A DNA stretch of 64,000 nucleotides from Halomonas cupida (GCF_900142755.1 NZ_FRCA01000011.1:1-64000); one strand, 5' to 3'. Shown: positions 53,014 to 61,864, counted from the first letter of the stretch. The notes: generated from the sequence alone by a model not told the origin. Translations and numbers: made by a program.

Positions 53014-53073
53014 GAATCTTCGCGAAGAGAGTCTTCGGGAAAAGAATTTCCATCAAAAGAATCTTCACGTAAA
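53014..53073. repeat. 15-bp degenerate tandem repeat x4 upstream of the MarR gene
   Basis: Units of 15 bases start at 53014, 53029, 53044 and 53059 and follow GArTcTTCrnGnAAA. They lie 52-111 bases upstream of the MarR-type start, so they may overlap its promoter or operator. The neighbouring bases 53074-53195 show no other feature. Confidence 0.75.
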
Positions 53074-53195
53074 GATATGTAGGCAAAGCATAGTCACACA
53101 AGGCCACGGATGCCAATGCCTTTTACCCCTAGCGTGACATGCCCTGCCTCAACTCACCTCCCCTTCTGGACCACCGGTACAGCGGCGAGTGGCCG

Positions 53196-53468
53196 CTATT
53201 GCCAGCGAATTTCCAGCTCTTCCTTGCCCGCCATGCGCTCCAGGTGGCTGGCCACCACGCCCTTCAGTAGTTCAAGCCGCTCGGCATCATCGGCCTGCAG
53301 CTGTACTCGCAGAGCATCCTCGTCGGCACTCATCAGGCACAATCCACCGTCGAACACGACTCGTCCCTGGTCGGCGTCGACCTCCAGCTTGTGAGCCCAA
53401 TGCTTGCATAGCCGATTGATCAAGCGCTGCCCCGATGACGTGACGATCTGCGCAGAAGACTCGTGCAT
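53196..53468 (-). CDS. DUF2218 family protein
   Basis: 90 residues, soluble, acidic: SGQRLINRLCKHWAHKLEVDADQGRVVFDGGLCLMSADEDALRVQLQADDAERLELLKGVVASHLERM. I recognise it as the DUF2218 family, which often sits beside siderophore or iron-uptake genes; its function is unknown. The ATG at 53468 has GAGGTG upstream. It is divergent from the iron-type ABC importer and shares with it a region holding a possible Fur site. Confidence 0.78.
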   Translation of the reverse strand: MHESSAQIVTSSGQRLINRLCKHWAHKLEVDADQGRVVFDGGLCLMSADEDALRVQLQADDAERLELLKGVVASHLERMAGKEELEIRWQ

Positions 53469-53489
53469 TTTTTCACCTCGAGAAATACA

Positions 53490-53512
53490 AATGATAACAA
53501 TACTCATATAAT
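53490..53512. promoter_or_regulatory. Possible Fur box and -10 element between DUF2218 and the ABC importer
   Basis: AAATGATAACAATACTCAT (about 53489-53507) matches 12 of 19 positions of the Fur consensus, including the run AATGATAA. TATAAT follows at 53507-53512 on the plus strand with no good -35 box. The match is partial but lies exactly where iron control of a divergent pair is expected. Confidence 0.5.
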
Positions 53513-53649
53513 ATCAGCCGACACCAGCCCTGGAACACGCAACGGGGCGTTCGTTCGACTGCATTGTCCCCGCGCGGCAAGCGTCGCCAGCAGCTCCGCC
53601 ACTGAACACATCCACAACTCAACAATTCGTGAACCATCGAGGCCTCTGC

Positions 53650-54771
53650 ATGCCCACACTGACGAGATTCGCCACCTTCGGCTCGGCCCTTCTATTGAGT
53701 GGCGTCACCATGGCCGAGGAGATCACCGTGACCGACGTTGCCGGACGCGAGGTTACCGTCGACGCCCCCGTGGAGCGCATGATTCTTGGTGAAGGGCGTC
53801 AGGTCTACCTACTCGGCGCCCTCGAGCCGGACGCCCCTTTCGAGCATGTCGTGGGGTGGCGGGAAGATTTCTCCCAAGCAGATCCCGACAACTATGCTCT
53901 CTACGCCGAAAGATTCCCCGAGCTGGAGGACCTTCCCACCTTCGGTGGCTTCAAGGACGGCACCTTCGATGTTGAACAGGCAGCGGCACTGCAACCGGAT
54001 GTCATCCTGATGAATCTGGAGGCCAGAGCAGCCACCGAGGATGCCGGCTATGACACCAAGCTGGCGGAACTGGACATTCCTATCGTCTATGTCGATTTTC
54101 GTGAAGATCCCATTGCCCATATCACCCCGTCGATGCGCCTGATGGGTGAGTTGCTCGGAAAGCAGCAGGCGGCAGAGGATTTCATCGCCTTTTCCGAGGC
54201 CCAGATGGCCAGGGTCACCGATGTCATCGACGCCAATGCTCCTGAGCGCCCCAGAGTCTTCATTGATCGCGCCGGAGGCTATTCCGATGACTGCTGCATG
54301 AGTTTCGGTCAGGGCAATTTCGGCGAATACGTGGAACTGGCCGGCGGCAGCAACATTGCTGACGGTATCATCCCCTCCACCTTCGGCACCTTGAATCCCG
54401 AGCAGATCATCTCCGCCAACCCTCAACAGGTCGTGGTGACCGGCGGCAGCTGGGATGCCTATGTGCCGGGTGGCAACTGGGTCGGCGTCGGCCCCGGAGC
54501 CGATCTCGACGAGGCACGCCGCAAGCTGGAAGCGCTCAGCGAACGCACCGCCATGACCGGCATCGATGCGGTGGAAAACGGCAACATGCATGCCATCTGG
54601 CACCAGTTCTACAACAGTCCCTATTATTTCGTCGCCGTTCAGCAATTGGCACGCTGGTTCCACCCGGAGCTGTTCGCCGATCTCGACCCGGAGGCCACCA
54701 TGACCGAACTCCACGAGCGCTTCCTGCCGGTGGCCTACCAGCCAGGCTACTGGGTATCACTGCATGACTGA
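53650..54771 (+). CDS. ABC transporter substrate-binding protein, iron/siderophore type
   Basis: 373 residues from the ATG at 53650, which has GAGG upstream and gives a signal peptide (MPTLTRFATFGSALLLSGVTMA). The body is the FecB/BtuF fold: ITVTDVAGREVTVDAPVERMILGEGRQVYLLGAL, LQPDVILMNLEA, ELAGGSNIADG, QIISANPQQVVVTGGSW. It captures ferric siderophore, haem or cobalamin-like ligands in the periplasm; the ligand is not identifiable. It is first of a three-gene operon whose next gene overlaps its end by eight bases. Confidence 0.88.
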   Translation: MPTLTRFATFGSALLLSGVTMAEEITVTDVAGREVTVDAPVERMILGEGRQVYLLGALEPDAPFEHVVGWREDFSQADPDNYALYAERFPELEDLPTFGGFKDGTFDVEQAAALQPDVILMNLEARAATEDAGYDTKLAELDIPIVYVDFREDPIAHITPSMRLMGELLGKQQAAEDFIAFSEAQMARVTDVIDANAPERPRVFIDRAGGYSDDCCMSFGQGNFGEYVELAGGSNIADGIIPSTFGTLNPEQIISANPQQVVVTGGSWDAYVPGGNWVGVGPGADLDEARRKLEALSERTAMTGIDAVENGNMHAIWHQFYNSPYYFVAVQQLARWFHPELFADLDPEATMTELHERFLPVAYQPGYWVSLHD

Positions 54772-55834
54772 AGACATCAGAACCATGACCACAGAGGGTC
54801 GCGAACGTGGCTTCTACCGCAGCCTCGTGGCGCGCCGTCAATTGATTCTGGGTGGTCTGCTGGCCGCCCTGCTGATCAGTCTGTGTGTTGATCTGGCGCT
54901 TGGCCCGGCCCGCTATAGCCTCGGCGAAGTGATTGAAGCCGTGCTGGCCCCCGGCAATGTCAGTGATCAGGTGCGAGTCGTGGTGTGGGAAATCCGCATG
55001 CCTGTCGCGCTGATGGCACTGGTGGTCGGTGCCAGCCTGTCGATTGCCGGCGCTCAGATGCAGACCATCCTCAGCAACCCACTGGCCAGTCCTTTCACCC
55101 TGGGCATTTCCGCCGGCGCCGGTTTCGGTGCGGCGCTGGCACTGGCCTTTGGTGTCGCGCTGATACCTGCCGCCATCGATTATGTGATCCCGCTGAATGC
55201 CTTTCTGATGGCCATGCTGACCTCCTTTCTGATTCACGCCCTGAGCATGCGTCGTGGCGTCACCATCGAGACCATTGTGCTGCTGGGCATCGCCATGGTG
55301 TTCATCTTCAACTCGCTGATGGCCCTGATCCAGTTCTTTGCCAGTCAGCAGGCGGTCGCCGCAGTGGTGTTCTGGACCATGGGCAGTCTGACCAAGGCCA
55401 CCTGGCCGAAACTGTGGATGTCGCTCGCGGTACTCTGCGTGGTCGTCCCACTGCTGGCACGCCATGGCTGGGCGCTGACCGCCATGCGCCTGGGCGACGC
55501 CAAGGCCGAGAGCCTGGGGGTCAAGCCACGCGGCCTGCGCCTCGAAGTGCTGGTTCTGGTGTCACTGTTGTCGGCCATGGCCGTCGCCTTTGTCGGCACT
55601 ATCGGCTTCATCGGACTGGTCGGCCCGCACATCGCGCGCATGCTGGTCGGTGAGGATCAGCGCTTCTTCCTGCCGGGTTCAGCGTTGTGCGGTGCCCTGA
55701 TCCTGTCGGTCGGCTCGGTCCTCTCGAAGATCATTCTCCCCGGCACGGTGATTCCCATCGGCATCATCACCTCCCTGGTTGGCATTCCCTTTTTCCTGTT
55801 CCTCATCCTCAGTCGCAGGAAGGCATCATGGTAA
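54764..55834 (+). CDS. ABC transporter permease, FecCD family
   Basis: 356 residues with about ten hydrophobic helices. VWEIRMPVALMALVVGASLSIAGAQMQTILSNPLASPFTLGISAGAGFGAALALAFG is the family core, and VAFVGTIGFIGLVGPHIARMLVGEDQRFFLPGSALCGALIL its second signature. It forms the homodimeric membrane channel for the iron-type importer. It overlaps the binding-protein gene by eight bases and the ATPase gene by seven. Confidence 0.94.
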   Translation: MTEDIRTMTTEGRERGFYRSLVARRQLILGGLLAALLISLCVDLALGPARYSLGEVIEAVLAPGNVSDQVRVVVWEIRMPVALMALVVGASLSIAGAQMQTILSNPLASPFTLGISAGAGFGAALALAFGVALIPAAIDYVIPLNAFLMAMLTSFLIHALSMRRGVTIETIVLLGIAMVFIFNSLMALIQFFASQQAVAAVVFWTMGSLTKATWPKLWMSLAVLCVVVPLLARHGWALTAMRLGDAKAESLGVKPRGLRLEVLVLVSLLSAMAVAFVGTIGFIGLVGPHIARMLVGEDQRFFLPGSALCGALILSVGSVLSKIILPGTVIPIGIITSLVGIPFFLFLILSRRKASW

Positions 55835-56577
55835 CGCTCGAACTCAACGAGGTTGGCGCCCGCTATGGACGCCGTCAGATACTGACGGGCATCACCACCC
55901 CGCCCCTCCAGGGCGGCCAGGTGGTCGCCCTGCTCGGCCCCAACGCCGCCGGAAAGTCGACCCTGTTCCGGCGTATTCTCGGGCTGCTCAAGGGCAGCGG
56001 CGACGTCAGGATCACCGGTACCAGCTCCAGCCGTCCTGTGGCCTATATGCCTCAGGATACCGGGGTCAATGCGGTGCTCACCGTCTACGAGAGTGTGCTG
56101 CTCGCCCGCATGCAGGGGCGCAGCCTGAAGGTTCAACAGCAGGACCTGGAAGAGGTGGAACGCGCCTTGCGCGAGCTGGACATCATGGCGCTGAGCGAAC
56201 GCGATATCAGTGACCTCAGCGGAGGCCAGCGACAGCTGGTCGGAGCGGCTCAGGCACTGGTTCAGGCACCGGATATTCTGCTGCTGGACGAACCCACTTC
56301 GGCCCTCGACCTGCATCGCCAGATCGACCTGCTGTCGATCCTCGGTCGTCTGGCTCGGGAGCGGCGGATGCTGGTCATAGTGGCGATCCATGATATTGGC
56401 CATGCGTTGCGGTTCACCGACCAGGCTCTGGTCATCGCCAACGGAGGCTTCGTCGCCTGTGGGCCCACGCCCCTGGTGGTGACCTCGGAAATGCTACGCG
56501 ACGTCTACCAGGTCATCGCCCGGGTCGAGAACTGTACTCAAGGTCAGCCTCAGCTCATTGTCGAGGCCGCCGTCTGA
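55828..56577 (+). CDS. ABC transporter ATP-binding protein, FecE/FepC type
   Basis: 249 residues: Walker A GPNAAGKSTLFRR, Q loop YMPQDTG, signature LSGGQRQLVGAAQAL, Walker B ILLLDEPTSALD, switch His in VAIHDIGHAL. It powers the importer formed with the two preceding genes. Its last 23 bases overlap the 3' end of the convergent DMT gene. No TonB receptor is encoded in the window. Confidence 0.95.
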   Translation: MVTLELNEVGARYGRRQILTGITTPPLQGGQVVALLGPNAAGKSTLFRRILGLLKGSGDVRITGTSSSRPVAYMPQDTGVNAVLTVYESVLLARMQGRSLKVQQQDLEEVERALRELDIMALSERDISDLSGGQRQLVGAAQALVQAPDILLLDEPTSALDLHRQIDLLSILGRLARERRMLVIVAIHDIGHALRFTDQALVIANGGFVACGPTPLVVTSEMLRDVYQVIARVENCTQGQPQLIVEAAV

Positions 56578-57451
56578 AGCTTCGCCCTTCCAGGGCGGCA
56601 AGCACCGCGCCGCCCAGGATCAGTGGCAACGCCATCACGAAGCCGGCCGACAACGGCAGGCCAAACAACAACAGGTCGACCAGTACCGGCCAGATCAGTG
56701 CCACATACTCGAAGGGTGCCAACCGCGATGCCTCGGCAAAGCGCAGCGCCAGTGTCATGGCAATATGCGCCGCGCCGCCGAACAGTCCGGCGAGAATCAA
56801 CAACAGGAGTTGTTCGGTGTTCACCTCCGCCCAGCCCAGTGGCAGCGTCGCCAGTCCGGCAAGCGCCGACGTCAACACGAAGTAGAAGGCGATCGCCCCT
56901 GGTGTTTCAGTCCGCGAGATACGTCGCACCGTGAGCAGCGCACCGGCGGTCAGAACCGCCGCCAGTATCCCCAGCAGATAGCCCGACGCCTGGCCGGTGG
57001 CATCACCCAACCCGGGCAGCACCAGCACGACCACCCCCAGCAATGCCAACCCCAGGGCCAGCACACGGTGTAATGTCAAGCGCTCGCCCAGCAGCGCCAC
57101 CGCCCCCAGCGCCATGACCACCGGGCTGAGCTGAGCCAGCAGGGTCGCTTCCGCTACCGGCAGTCGCGCTACGGCGGCAAAGGAGGCGAACATCGCCGCC
57201 GCGCCCAGCCCCGAGCGCAGCAGATGCCCCAATGGGCGACGCGTTGCCAGACCAGCAGGGAATTCCCTGCGCCAGGCCAGAAACACCGCAATCGGCAGCA
57301 GAGCGAACAATGAGCGGTAGAAGACGATCTGTCCGAGCGGAACGGTTTCGCTCAGCAACTTGACGCAGACCAGCATGCCGGTGAACAGCATGCCCGACAG
57401 GATCCGCAGGGTAATCCCCAGCCCGGACCGGTCCATGGAGTCTGTCATCAT
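56555..57451 (-). CDS. EamA/DMT-family transporter
   Basis: 298 residues with ten hydrophobic helices: LRILSGMLFTGMLVCVKLLSETVPLGQIVFYRSLFALLPIAVFLAW and LLTLHRVLALGLALLGVVVLVLPGLG are the repeat cores. The type resembles RhaT/YdcZ-like exporters of amino acids or metabolites; the substrate is unknown. The ATG at 57451 has AGAGG upstream, and a second ATG follows it. Its 3' end overlaps the ATPase gene on the other strand by 23 bases, so no terminator separates them. Confidence 0.87.
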   Translation of the reverse strand: MMTDSMDRSGLGITLRILSGMLFTGMLVCVKLLSETVPLGQIVFYRSLFALLPIAVFLAWRREFPAGLATRRPLGHLLRSGLGAAAMFASFAAVARLPVAEATLLAQLSPVVMALGAVALLGERLTLHRVLALGLALLGVVVLVLPGLGDATGQASGYLLGILAAVLTAGALLTVRRISRTETPGAIAFYFVLTSALAGLATLPLGWAEVNTEQLLLLILAGLFGGAAHIAMTLALRFAEASRLAPFEYVALIWPVLVDLLLFGLPLSAGFVMALPLILGGAVLAALEGRSFRRRPRQ

Positions 57452-57611
57452 GCCGTTCCTCTGGCTGGAGCCTGTATCACACAGGATTGTGCGGGTAAAC
57501 GCACTGCGCCCACCAGACCCCGACAAGGGCTGGTGGGCTGCAGTGGTTCAGATGCCATTTCATGACATCAGAAGCGAGGCGAAAACCTCCTGCGGGAGCC
57601 TTTGGTCCCTG

Positions 57612-57659
57612 AAGGTTCATACCCCTGGAGTTTCATACCCCTAGAGCTTCATATCCTCG
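57612..57659. repeat. 16-bp tandem repeat x3 across the dnaJ stop codon
   Basis: TTCATA recurs at 57616, 57632 and 57648, exactly 16 bases apart. On the dnaJ strand the first unit encodes the last residues (DMKL) and stop, and the next two are copies of that end (GGTATGAAnCTyCAG) lying after the stop. Confidence 0.75.
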
Positions 57660-58777
57660 AAGAACTTTTTCACCCCATCGAAGAAGCTCGACTTCTTCGG
57701 CGAGTGTTGGCTGTTGCTGCCTCCCAGGCTCTCCTGAAACTTGCGCAACAGGTCCTTCTGCTCTTCATCGAGCTTGACCGGAGTCTCGACCACCACACGG
57801 CACAGCAGATCGCCCGCGGGGCCTCCACGCACCGGTTTGACTCCCTTGCCGCGCAGCCGGAACAGCTTGCCGGTCTGGGTCTCGGCGGGAATCTTCAGTT
57901 TGACGCGACCATCCAGCGTCGGAACTTCCAGCTCACCACCCAGGGCAGCATCGACAAAGTTGATCGGCACTTCGCACTGCAGATGACGGCCGTCACGCTC
58001 GAAGATATGGTGCGGCTTGATCGATACCTGCACATACAGGTCGCCATGCGGCCCACCGTTGATACCGGCCTCGCCCTCGCCGTTGAGACGAATGCGATCA
58101 CCGCTATCGACACCGGCTGGGATCTTCACCGACAGAGTGCGTGTCTCACGCACACGGCCCTCGCCATTACACTTGTGGCACGGCACCTTGATGTGCTGGC
58201 CGCTACCATGACAGGTTGGGCAGGTCTGCTGCACGGCGAAGAAGCCCTGCTGCATGCGTACCTGGCCATGACCATGACAGGTCGGGCAGGTTTCCTTGCT
58301 CGACCCCGGCTCGGCGCCATCACCGTCACAGCGTTCACACTCGATGTGGCGCGGCACACGGATATCCACGCTGGTACCCGCGACGGCACTCTCGAGATCC
58401 AGCTCGAGGTTGTAGCGCAGGTCGCTGCCACGCTGCGGTGCGTTGGGGTTGCGACGACCACCGCCGCCACCGAAGATATCGCCGAACACATCGCCGAAGA
58501 TGTCGCTGAAACCACCAGCACCAGCACCGCCGAAGCCCCCTCCCGCCTGGCCATCAACGCCGGCATGACCGAACTGGTCATAGGCCGCACGCTTCTCGCC
58601 ATCGGCAAGAACTTCATAGGCTTCGGACACTTCACGGAATTTCTCCGCGGAGGTGTCATCGCCGGGATTGCGGTCCGGGTGAAACTTCTGGGCCAGGCGG
58701 CGATAGGCCTTCTTGATGTCTTTCTGATCAGCGCCGCGCTCTACGCCCAGCACCTCATAATAGTCTCGCTTCGACAT
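57641..58777 (-). CDS. dnaJ: Chaperone DnaJ (Hsp40)
   Basis: 378 residues. The J domain (MSKRDYYEVLGVERGADQKDIKKAYRRLAQKFHPDRNPGDD) includes HPD, which activates DnaK; a Gly/Phe-rich linker follows, then four zinc-finger repeats CERCDGDG, CPTCHGHG, CPTCHGSG, CHKCNGEG, and the C-terminal substrate domain. It lies 200 bases downstream of dnaK on the same strand. Its 3' end is duplicated as a 16-bp tandem array. Confidence 0.99.
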   Translation of the reverse strand: MSKRDYYEVLGVERGADQKDIKKAYRRLAQKFHPDRNPGDDTSAEKFREVSEAYEVLADGEKRAAYDQFGHAGVDGQAGGGFGGAGAGGFSDIFGDVFGDIFGGGGGRRNPNAPQRGSDLRYNLELDLESAVAGTSVDIRVPRHIECERCDGDGAEPGSSKETCPTCHGHGQVRMQQGFFAVQQTCPTCHGSGQHIKVPCHKCNGEGRVRETRTLSVKIPAGVDSGDRIRLNGEGEAGINGGPHGDLYVQVSIKPHHIFERDGRHLQCEVPINFVDAALGGELEVPTLDGRVKLKIPAETQTGKLFRLRGKGVKPVRGGPAGDLLCRVVVETPVKLDEEQKDLLRKFQESLGGSNSQHSPKKSSFFDGVKKFFEDMKL

Positions 58778-58977
58778 TCAGCATTCTCGCTTGGACATGT
58801 GTCCATCCGCCTCCGTATTCCTCGGCCAGCCCTGGCTTTCATCATGACCAGGCCCGGTCGTGAACAGCCTCATCATGAGATGATCGAGCCATGAAAGACC
58901 ACCTCATGAAAGAGCAGGTATGAACACCAACGCGGGAGTCCAGCTCCCGCGTTGGTGTCAACCGAGGTTCAGATGTA
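58778..58977. other. dnaK-dnaJ spacer with a tandem repeat and a hairpin
   Basis: 200 bases. ATGAAAG-like units start at 58891, 58906 and 58920 (14-15 bp period). A strong hairpin ACCAACGCGGGAG / CTCCCGCGTTGGT (58924-58958) follows the dnaK stop, without a clear T-run. It may be an attenuating hairpin that lowers dnaJ expression relative to dnaK. Confidence 0.6.
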
Positions 58978-60906
58978 TTACTTCTTCTGGTCGTCGTTGA
59001 CTTCTTCGTACTCAGCGTCGACCACATCATCATCCTTCTTGGCACCGGCAGCGGCATCATCACCACCTGCCTGCTGTGCCGCGTCGGCCTGCTCGGCGTA
59101 CATCTTCTGCGCCAGATTACCGGAGGCTTCAGTCAGCGCATCCAGCTTCGCCTGAATGGCGTCCTTGTCGTCGCCCTTGAGCGCTTCTTCCAGCTCACTG
59201 GCCGCCGTCTCGATGGCCTGCTTCTCTTCGTCGCTGGCCTTGTCACCGGCTTCCTCGACCGTCTTGCGAGCGGCATGGATCATGCCATCGGCCTGGTTAC
59301 GCAGCTGCACCAGCTCCTCGAACTTCTTGTCCTCGTCGGCATGCGCCTCGGCGTCACGCACCATCTGTTCGATCTCGTCATCGGACAGACCGCTGGAGGC
59401 CTTGATGACAATCGACTGTTCCTTGCCGGTTGCCTTGTCCTTGGCGGATACGTTCAGGATACCGTTGGCATCGAGGTCAAACGCCACCTCGATCTGCGGT
59501 ACGCCACGCGGCGCCGGCGGGATGTCGGACAGGTCGAAACGGCCGAGAGACTTGTTGCCGCTGGACTGCTTGCGCTCACCCTGCTGCACGTGAATGGTCA
59601 CGGCAGTCTGGTTGTCGTCAGCCGTCGAGAACACCTGGGTCTTCTTGGTCGGAATAGTGGTGTTCTTCTCGATCAGCGGCGTCATCACGCCACCCAGTGT
59701 CTCGATACCCAGCGTCAGCGGTGTCACGTCGAGCAGCAGTACGTCCTTGACGTCGCCACCCAGAACGCCGCCCTGAATCGCTGCGCCAACGGCCACAGCC
59801 TCATCCGGGTTCACATCCTTGCGTGCTTCCTTGCCGAAGAACTCAGCTGCCTTGGCCTGCACCATCGGCATACGAGTCTGACCACCGACCAGGATCACAT
59901 CATCGATCTCGGAGGCGGACAGTCCAGCATCAGCCAGTGCGGTCTTGCACGGGTTCAGTGAACGCGCCACCAGGTCTTCGACCAGCGACTCGAGCTTGGC
60001 ACGGGTCACCTTGACGTTGAGGTGCTTCGGACCGGTATTGTCAGCAGTGATGTACGGCAGATTGACGTCTGTCTGCTGCGCGCTGGACAGCTCGATCTTG
60101 GCCTTCTCGGCAGCTTCCTTGAGGCGCTGCATCGCCAGGTTGTCACCGGACAGATCGATGCCGCTGTCAGCCTTGAACTGGTCAACGAGGTAGTTGATCA
60201 GCTTGAGGTCGAAGTCTTCACCACCCAGGAAGGTGTCACCATTGGTCGCCAGCACTTCAAACTGGGTCTCGCCATCAACATCTGCCACTTCGATGATGGA
60301 GATATCGAAGGTACCACCACCCAGGTCATATACCGCGATGGTCTTGTCACCACGCGACTTGTCCATGCCGTAGGCCAGCGCTGCCGCTGTCGGCTCGTTG
60401 ATGATGCGCTTGACCTCGAGACCTGCGATGCGGCCGGCATCCTTGGTCGCCTGACGCTGGCTGTCGTTGAAGTAGGCCGGGACGGTGATGACGGCTTCGG
60501 TGACCGCTTCACCAAGGTAGTCCTCGGCAGTCTTCTTCATCTTCTTCAGTACTTCAGCGCTGACCTGGGGCGGAGCCAGCTTCTTGCCCTTGACCTCGAC
60601 CCATGCGTCGCCGTTGTCCGCCTCGCTGATGGTGTAAGGCACCATCTTGATGTCCTTCTGGACAACGTCGTCCTTGAAGCGGCGACCGATCAGGCGCTTG
60701 ATGGCGTACAGCGTATTCTCGGGGTTGGTGACGGCCTGGCGCTTGGCCGCCTGTCCCACCAGTGTCTCGCCATCATCGGTGTAGGCGATGATGGAAGGAG
60801 TGGTACGTCCGCCTTCGGCGTTCTCGATCACCTTGGCGCTGTCACCGTCCAGTACAGCTACACAGGAGTTGGTTGTACCAAGGTCAATACCAATGATGCG
60901 TCCCAT
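58978..60906 (-). CDS. dnaK: Chaperone DnaK (Hsp70)
   Basis: 642 residues. The ATPase domain begins MGRIIGIDLGTTNSCVAVLDG, with AVYDLGGGTFDISIIEVAD and ILVGGQTRMPMVQ further on; the substrate-binding domain has DVTPLTLGIETLGGVMTPLIEKNTTIPTKKTQVFSTADDNQ; the lid ends in an acidic tail (DDDVVDAEYEEVNDDQKK). GAGGA precedes the ATG. It has its own sigma-32-type promoter in the grpE-dnaK spacer. Confidence 0.99.
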   Translation of the reverse strand: MGRIIGIDLGTTNSCVAVLDGDSAKVIENAEGGRTTPSIIAYTDDGETLVGQAAKRQAVTNPENTLYAIKRLIGRRFKDDVVQKDIKMVPYTISEADNGDAWVEVKGKKLAPPQVSAEVLKKMKKTAEDYLGEAVTEAVITVPAYFNDSQRQATKDAGRIAGLEVKRIINEPTAAALAYGMDKSRGDKTIAVYDLGGGTFDISIIEVADVDGETQFEVLATNGDTFLGGEDFDLKLINYLVDQFKADSGIDLSGDNLAMQRLKEAAEKAKIELSSAQQTDVNLPYITADNTGPKHLNVKVTRAKLESLVEDLVARSLNPCKTALADAGLSASEIDDVILVGGQTRMPMVQAKAAEFFGKEARKDVNPDEAVAVGAAIQGGVLGGDVKDVLLLDVTPLTLGIETLGGVMTPLIEKNTTIPTKKTQVFSTADDNQTAVTIHVQQGERKQSSGNKSLGRFDLSDIPPAPRGVPQIEVAFDLDANGILNVSAKDKATGKEQSIVIKASSGLSDDEIEQMVRDAEAHADEDKKFEELVQLRNQADGMIHAARKTVEEAGDKASDEEKQAIETAASELEEALKGDDKDAIQAKLDALTEASGNLAQKMYAEQADAAQQAGGDDAAAGAKKDDDVVDAEYEEVNDDQKK

Positions 60907-60980
60907 AGGAAATCCTCGAATTCAGTATCTTGCCAAAACTTTAATGTCACTCTGGCGGCTTTCACCGCGGGGTTGCCAAC

Positions 60981-61010
60981 TATGTGGGGGGTGTGCCGAG
61001 CATTTTCAAG
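60981..61010 (-). promoter_or_regulatory. Candidate sigma-32 (heat-shock) promoter of dnaK
   Basis: On the minus strand CTTGAA (61005-61010) and CCCCCACATA (60981-60990) are 14 bases apart, matching the CTTGAA / CCCCATnT pattern, 75 bases before the dnaK start. It shares the 14-base spacing with the grpE promoter candidate. Confidence 0.75.
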
Positions 61011-61088
61011 CCTCGATTTTCAAACCCTCGCCCTGGACAACCGGTCCGTGTTGGTGACGTCTGAGGGTTACCTGCTCGGCAGCAGACC

Positions 61089-61724
61089 TCAGCCTGCGGC
61101 CTGGCTCACCACCACCATGGCAGGACGCACCAGGCGTCCATTGAGCAGGTAGCCCTTCTGCATTACGTCGATGACCGTATTGGCGTCGACCTCTGGATTG
61201 GGCACCATGGCCATGGCTTCGTGCTGCTGCGGGTCGAAGGGCTCACCATGAGGCTCGACGACTTCGACGCCGAACTTGCCAAGCACATCCAACTGCATCT
61301 TGAGCGTCATTGATACACCCTCACGGTGGACCTCCGAAGCATCGTCTCCCATGGCCTCGAGCGCCTTCTCCAGGCTGTCGACCACCGGCAGCAATTCCTT
61401 GACGAACTTCTCGAGAGCGAACTTGCGAGCCTTGTCCGCTTCAGCCTCGGCACGACGACGCACGTTCTGCGCTTCAGCGGCAGCACGCAAGGCCTGGTCC
61501 TTCGCTTCGGTAACGCTCTGCTCCAGCTCGGCTACGCGCTCCGCGAGCACCTCTGCCTCGGGATTATCCGACGCCTCGAGCGTTACGCCTTCGATATCAG
61601 CCTGCTCCACCTCCCCATTGATCTCGACAGGTTCGGCGTTTTCCGCCTGCTGTTCGGACTGGGCTTGCGGAGTTGCCTTGGCACCCTGTTCATCGTCGAG
61701 CGGGGTCTGGGAGTCTTTGGCCAT
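61089..61724 (-). CDS. grpE: Nucleotide exchange factor GrpE
   Basis: 211 residues: acidic disordered N-terminus, long coiled coil (VAELEQSVTEAKDQALRAAAEAQNVRRRAEAEADKARKFALEKFVKELLPVVDSLEKAL) and C-terminal beta domain (FDPQQHEAMAMVPNPEVDANTVIDVMQKGYLLNGRLVRPAMVVV). It releases ADP from DnaK. AGGAGG precedes the ATG. It lies 182 bases upstream of dnaK and is divergent from recN. Confidence 0.98.
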   Translation of the reverse strand: MAKDSQTPLDDEQGAKATPQAQSEQQAENAEPVEINGEVEQADIEGVTLEASDNPEAEVLAERVAELEQSVTEAKDQALRAAAEAQNVRRRAEAEADKARKFALEKFVKELLPVVDSLEKALEAMGDDASEVHREGVSMTLKMQLDVLGKFGVEVVEPHGEPFDPQQHEAMAMVPNPEVDANTVIDVMQKGYLLNGRLVRPAMVVVSQAAG

Positions 61725-61835
61725 GTTCAGCCTCCTGATAATGAAGCCAGCGCTCTCATTGCCGCCGGCCGGGTCTTGTCTGAAAAAGGGCTCTGCTGGA
61801 AAAACGATCCAGGCGCCTGCAGCGCGATTGGAAGC

Positions 61836-61864
61836 TATATGGGGATGCCCACCATAATCTCAAG
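61836..61864 (-). promoter_or_regulatory. Candidate sigma-32 (heat-shock) promoter of grpE
   Basis: On the minus strand CTTGAG (61859-61864) and CCCCATATA (61836-61844) are 14 bases apart, an excellent fit to the heat-shock consensus, 112 bases before the grpE start. Confidence 0.8.

Noticed and set aside
57602..58894. 430-codon open frame antisense to dnaJ
   Set aside because: A shadow of dnaJ; runs across the dnaJ stop and its flanks.
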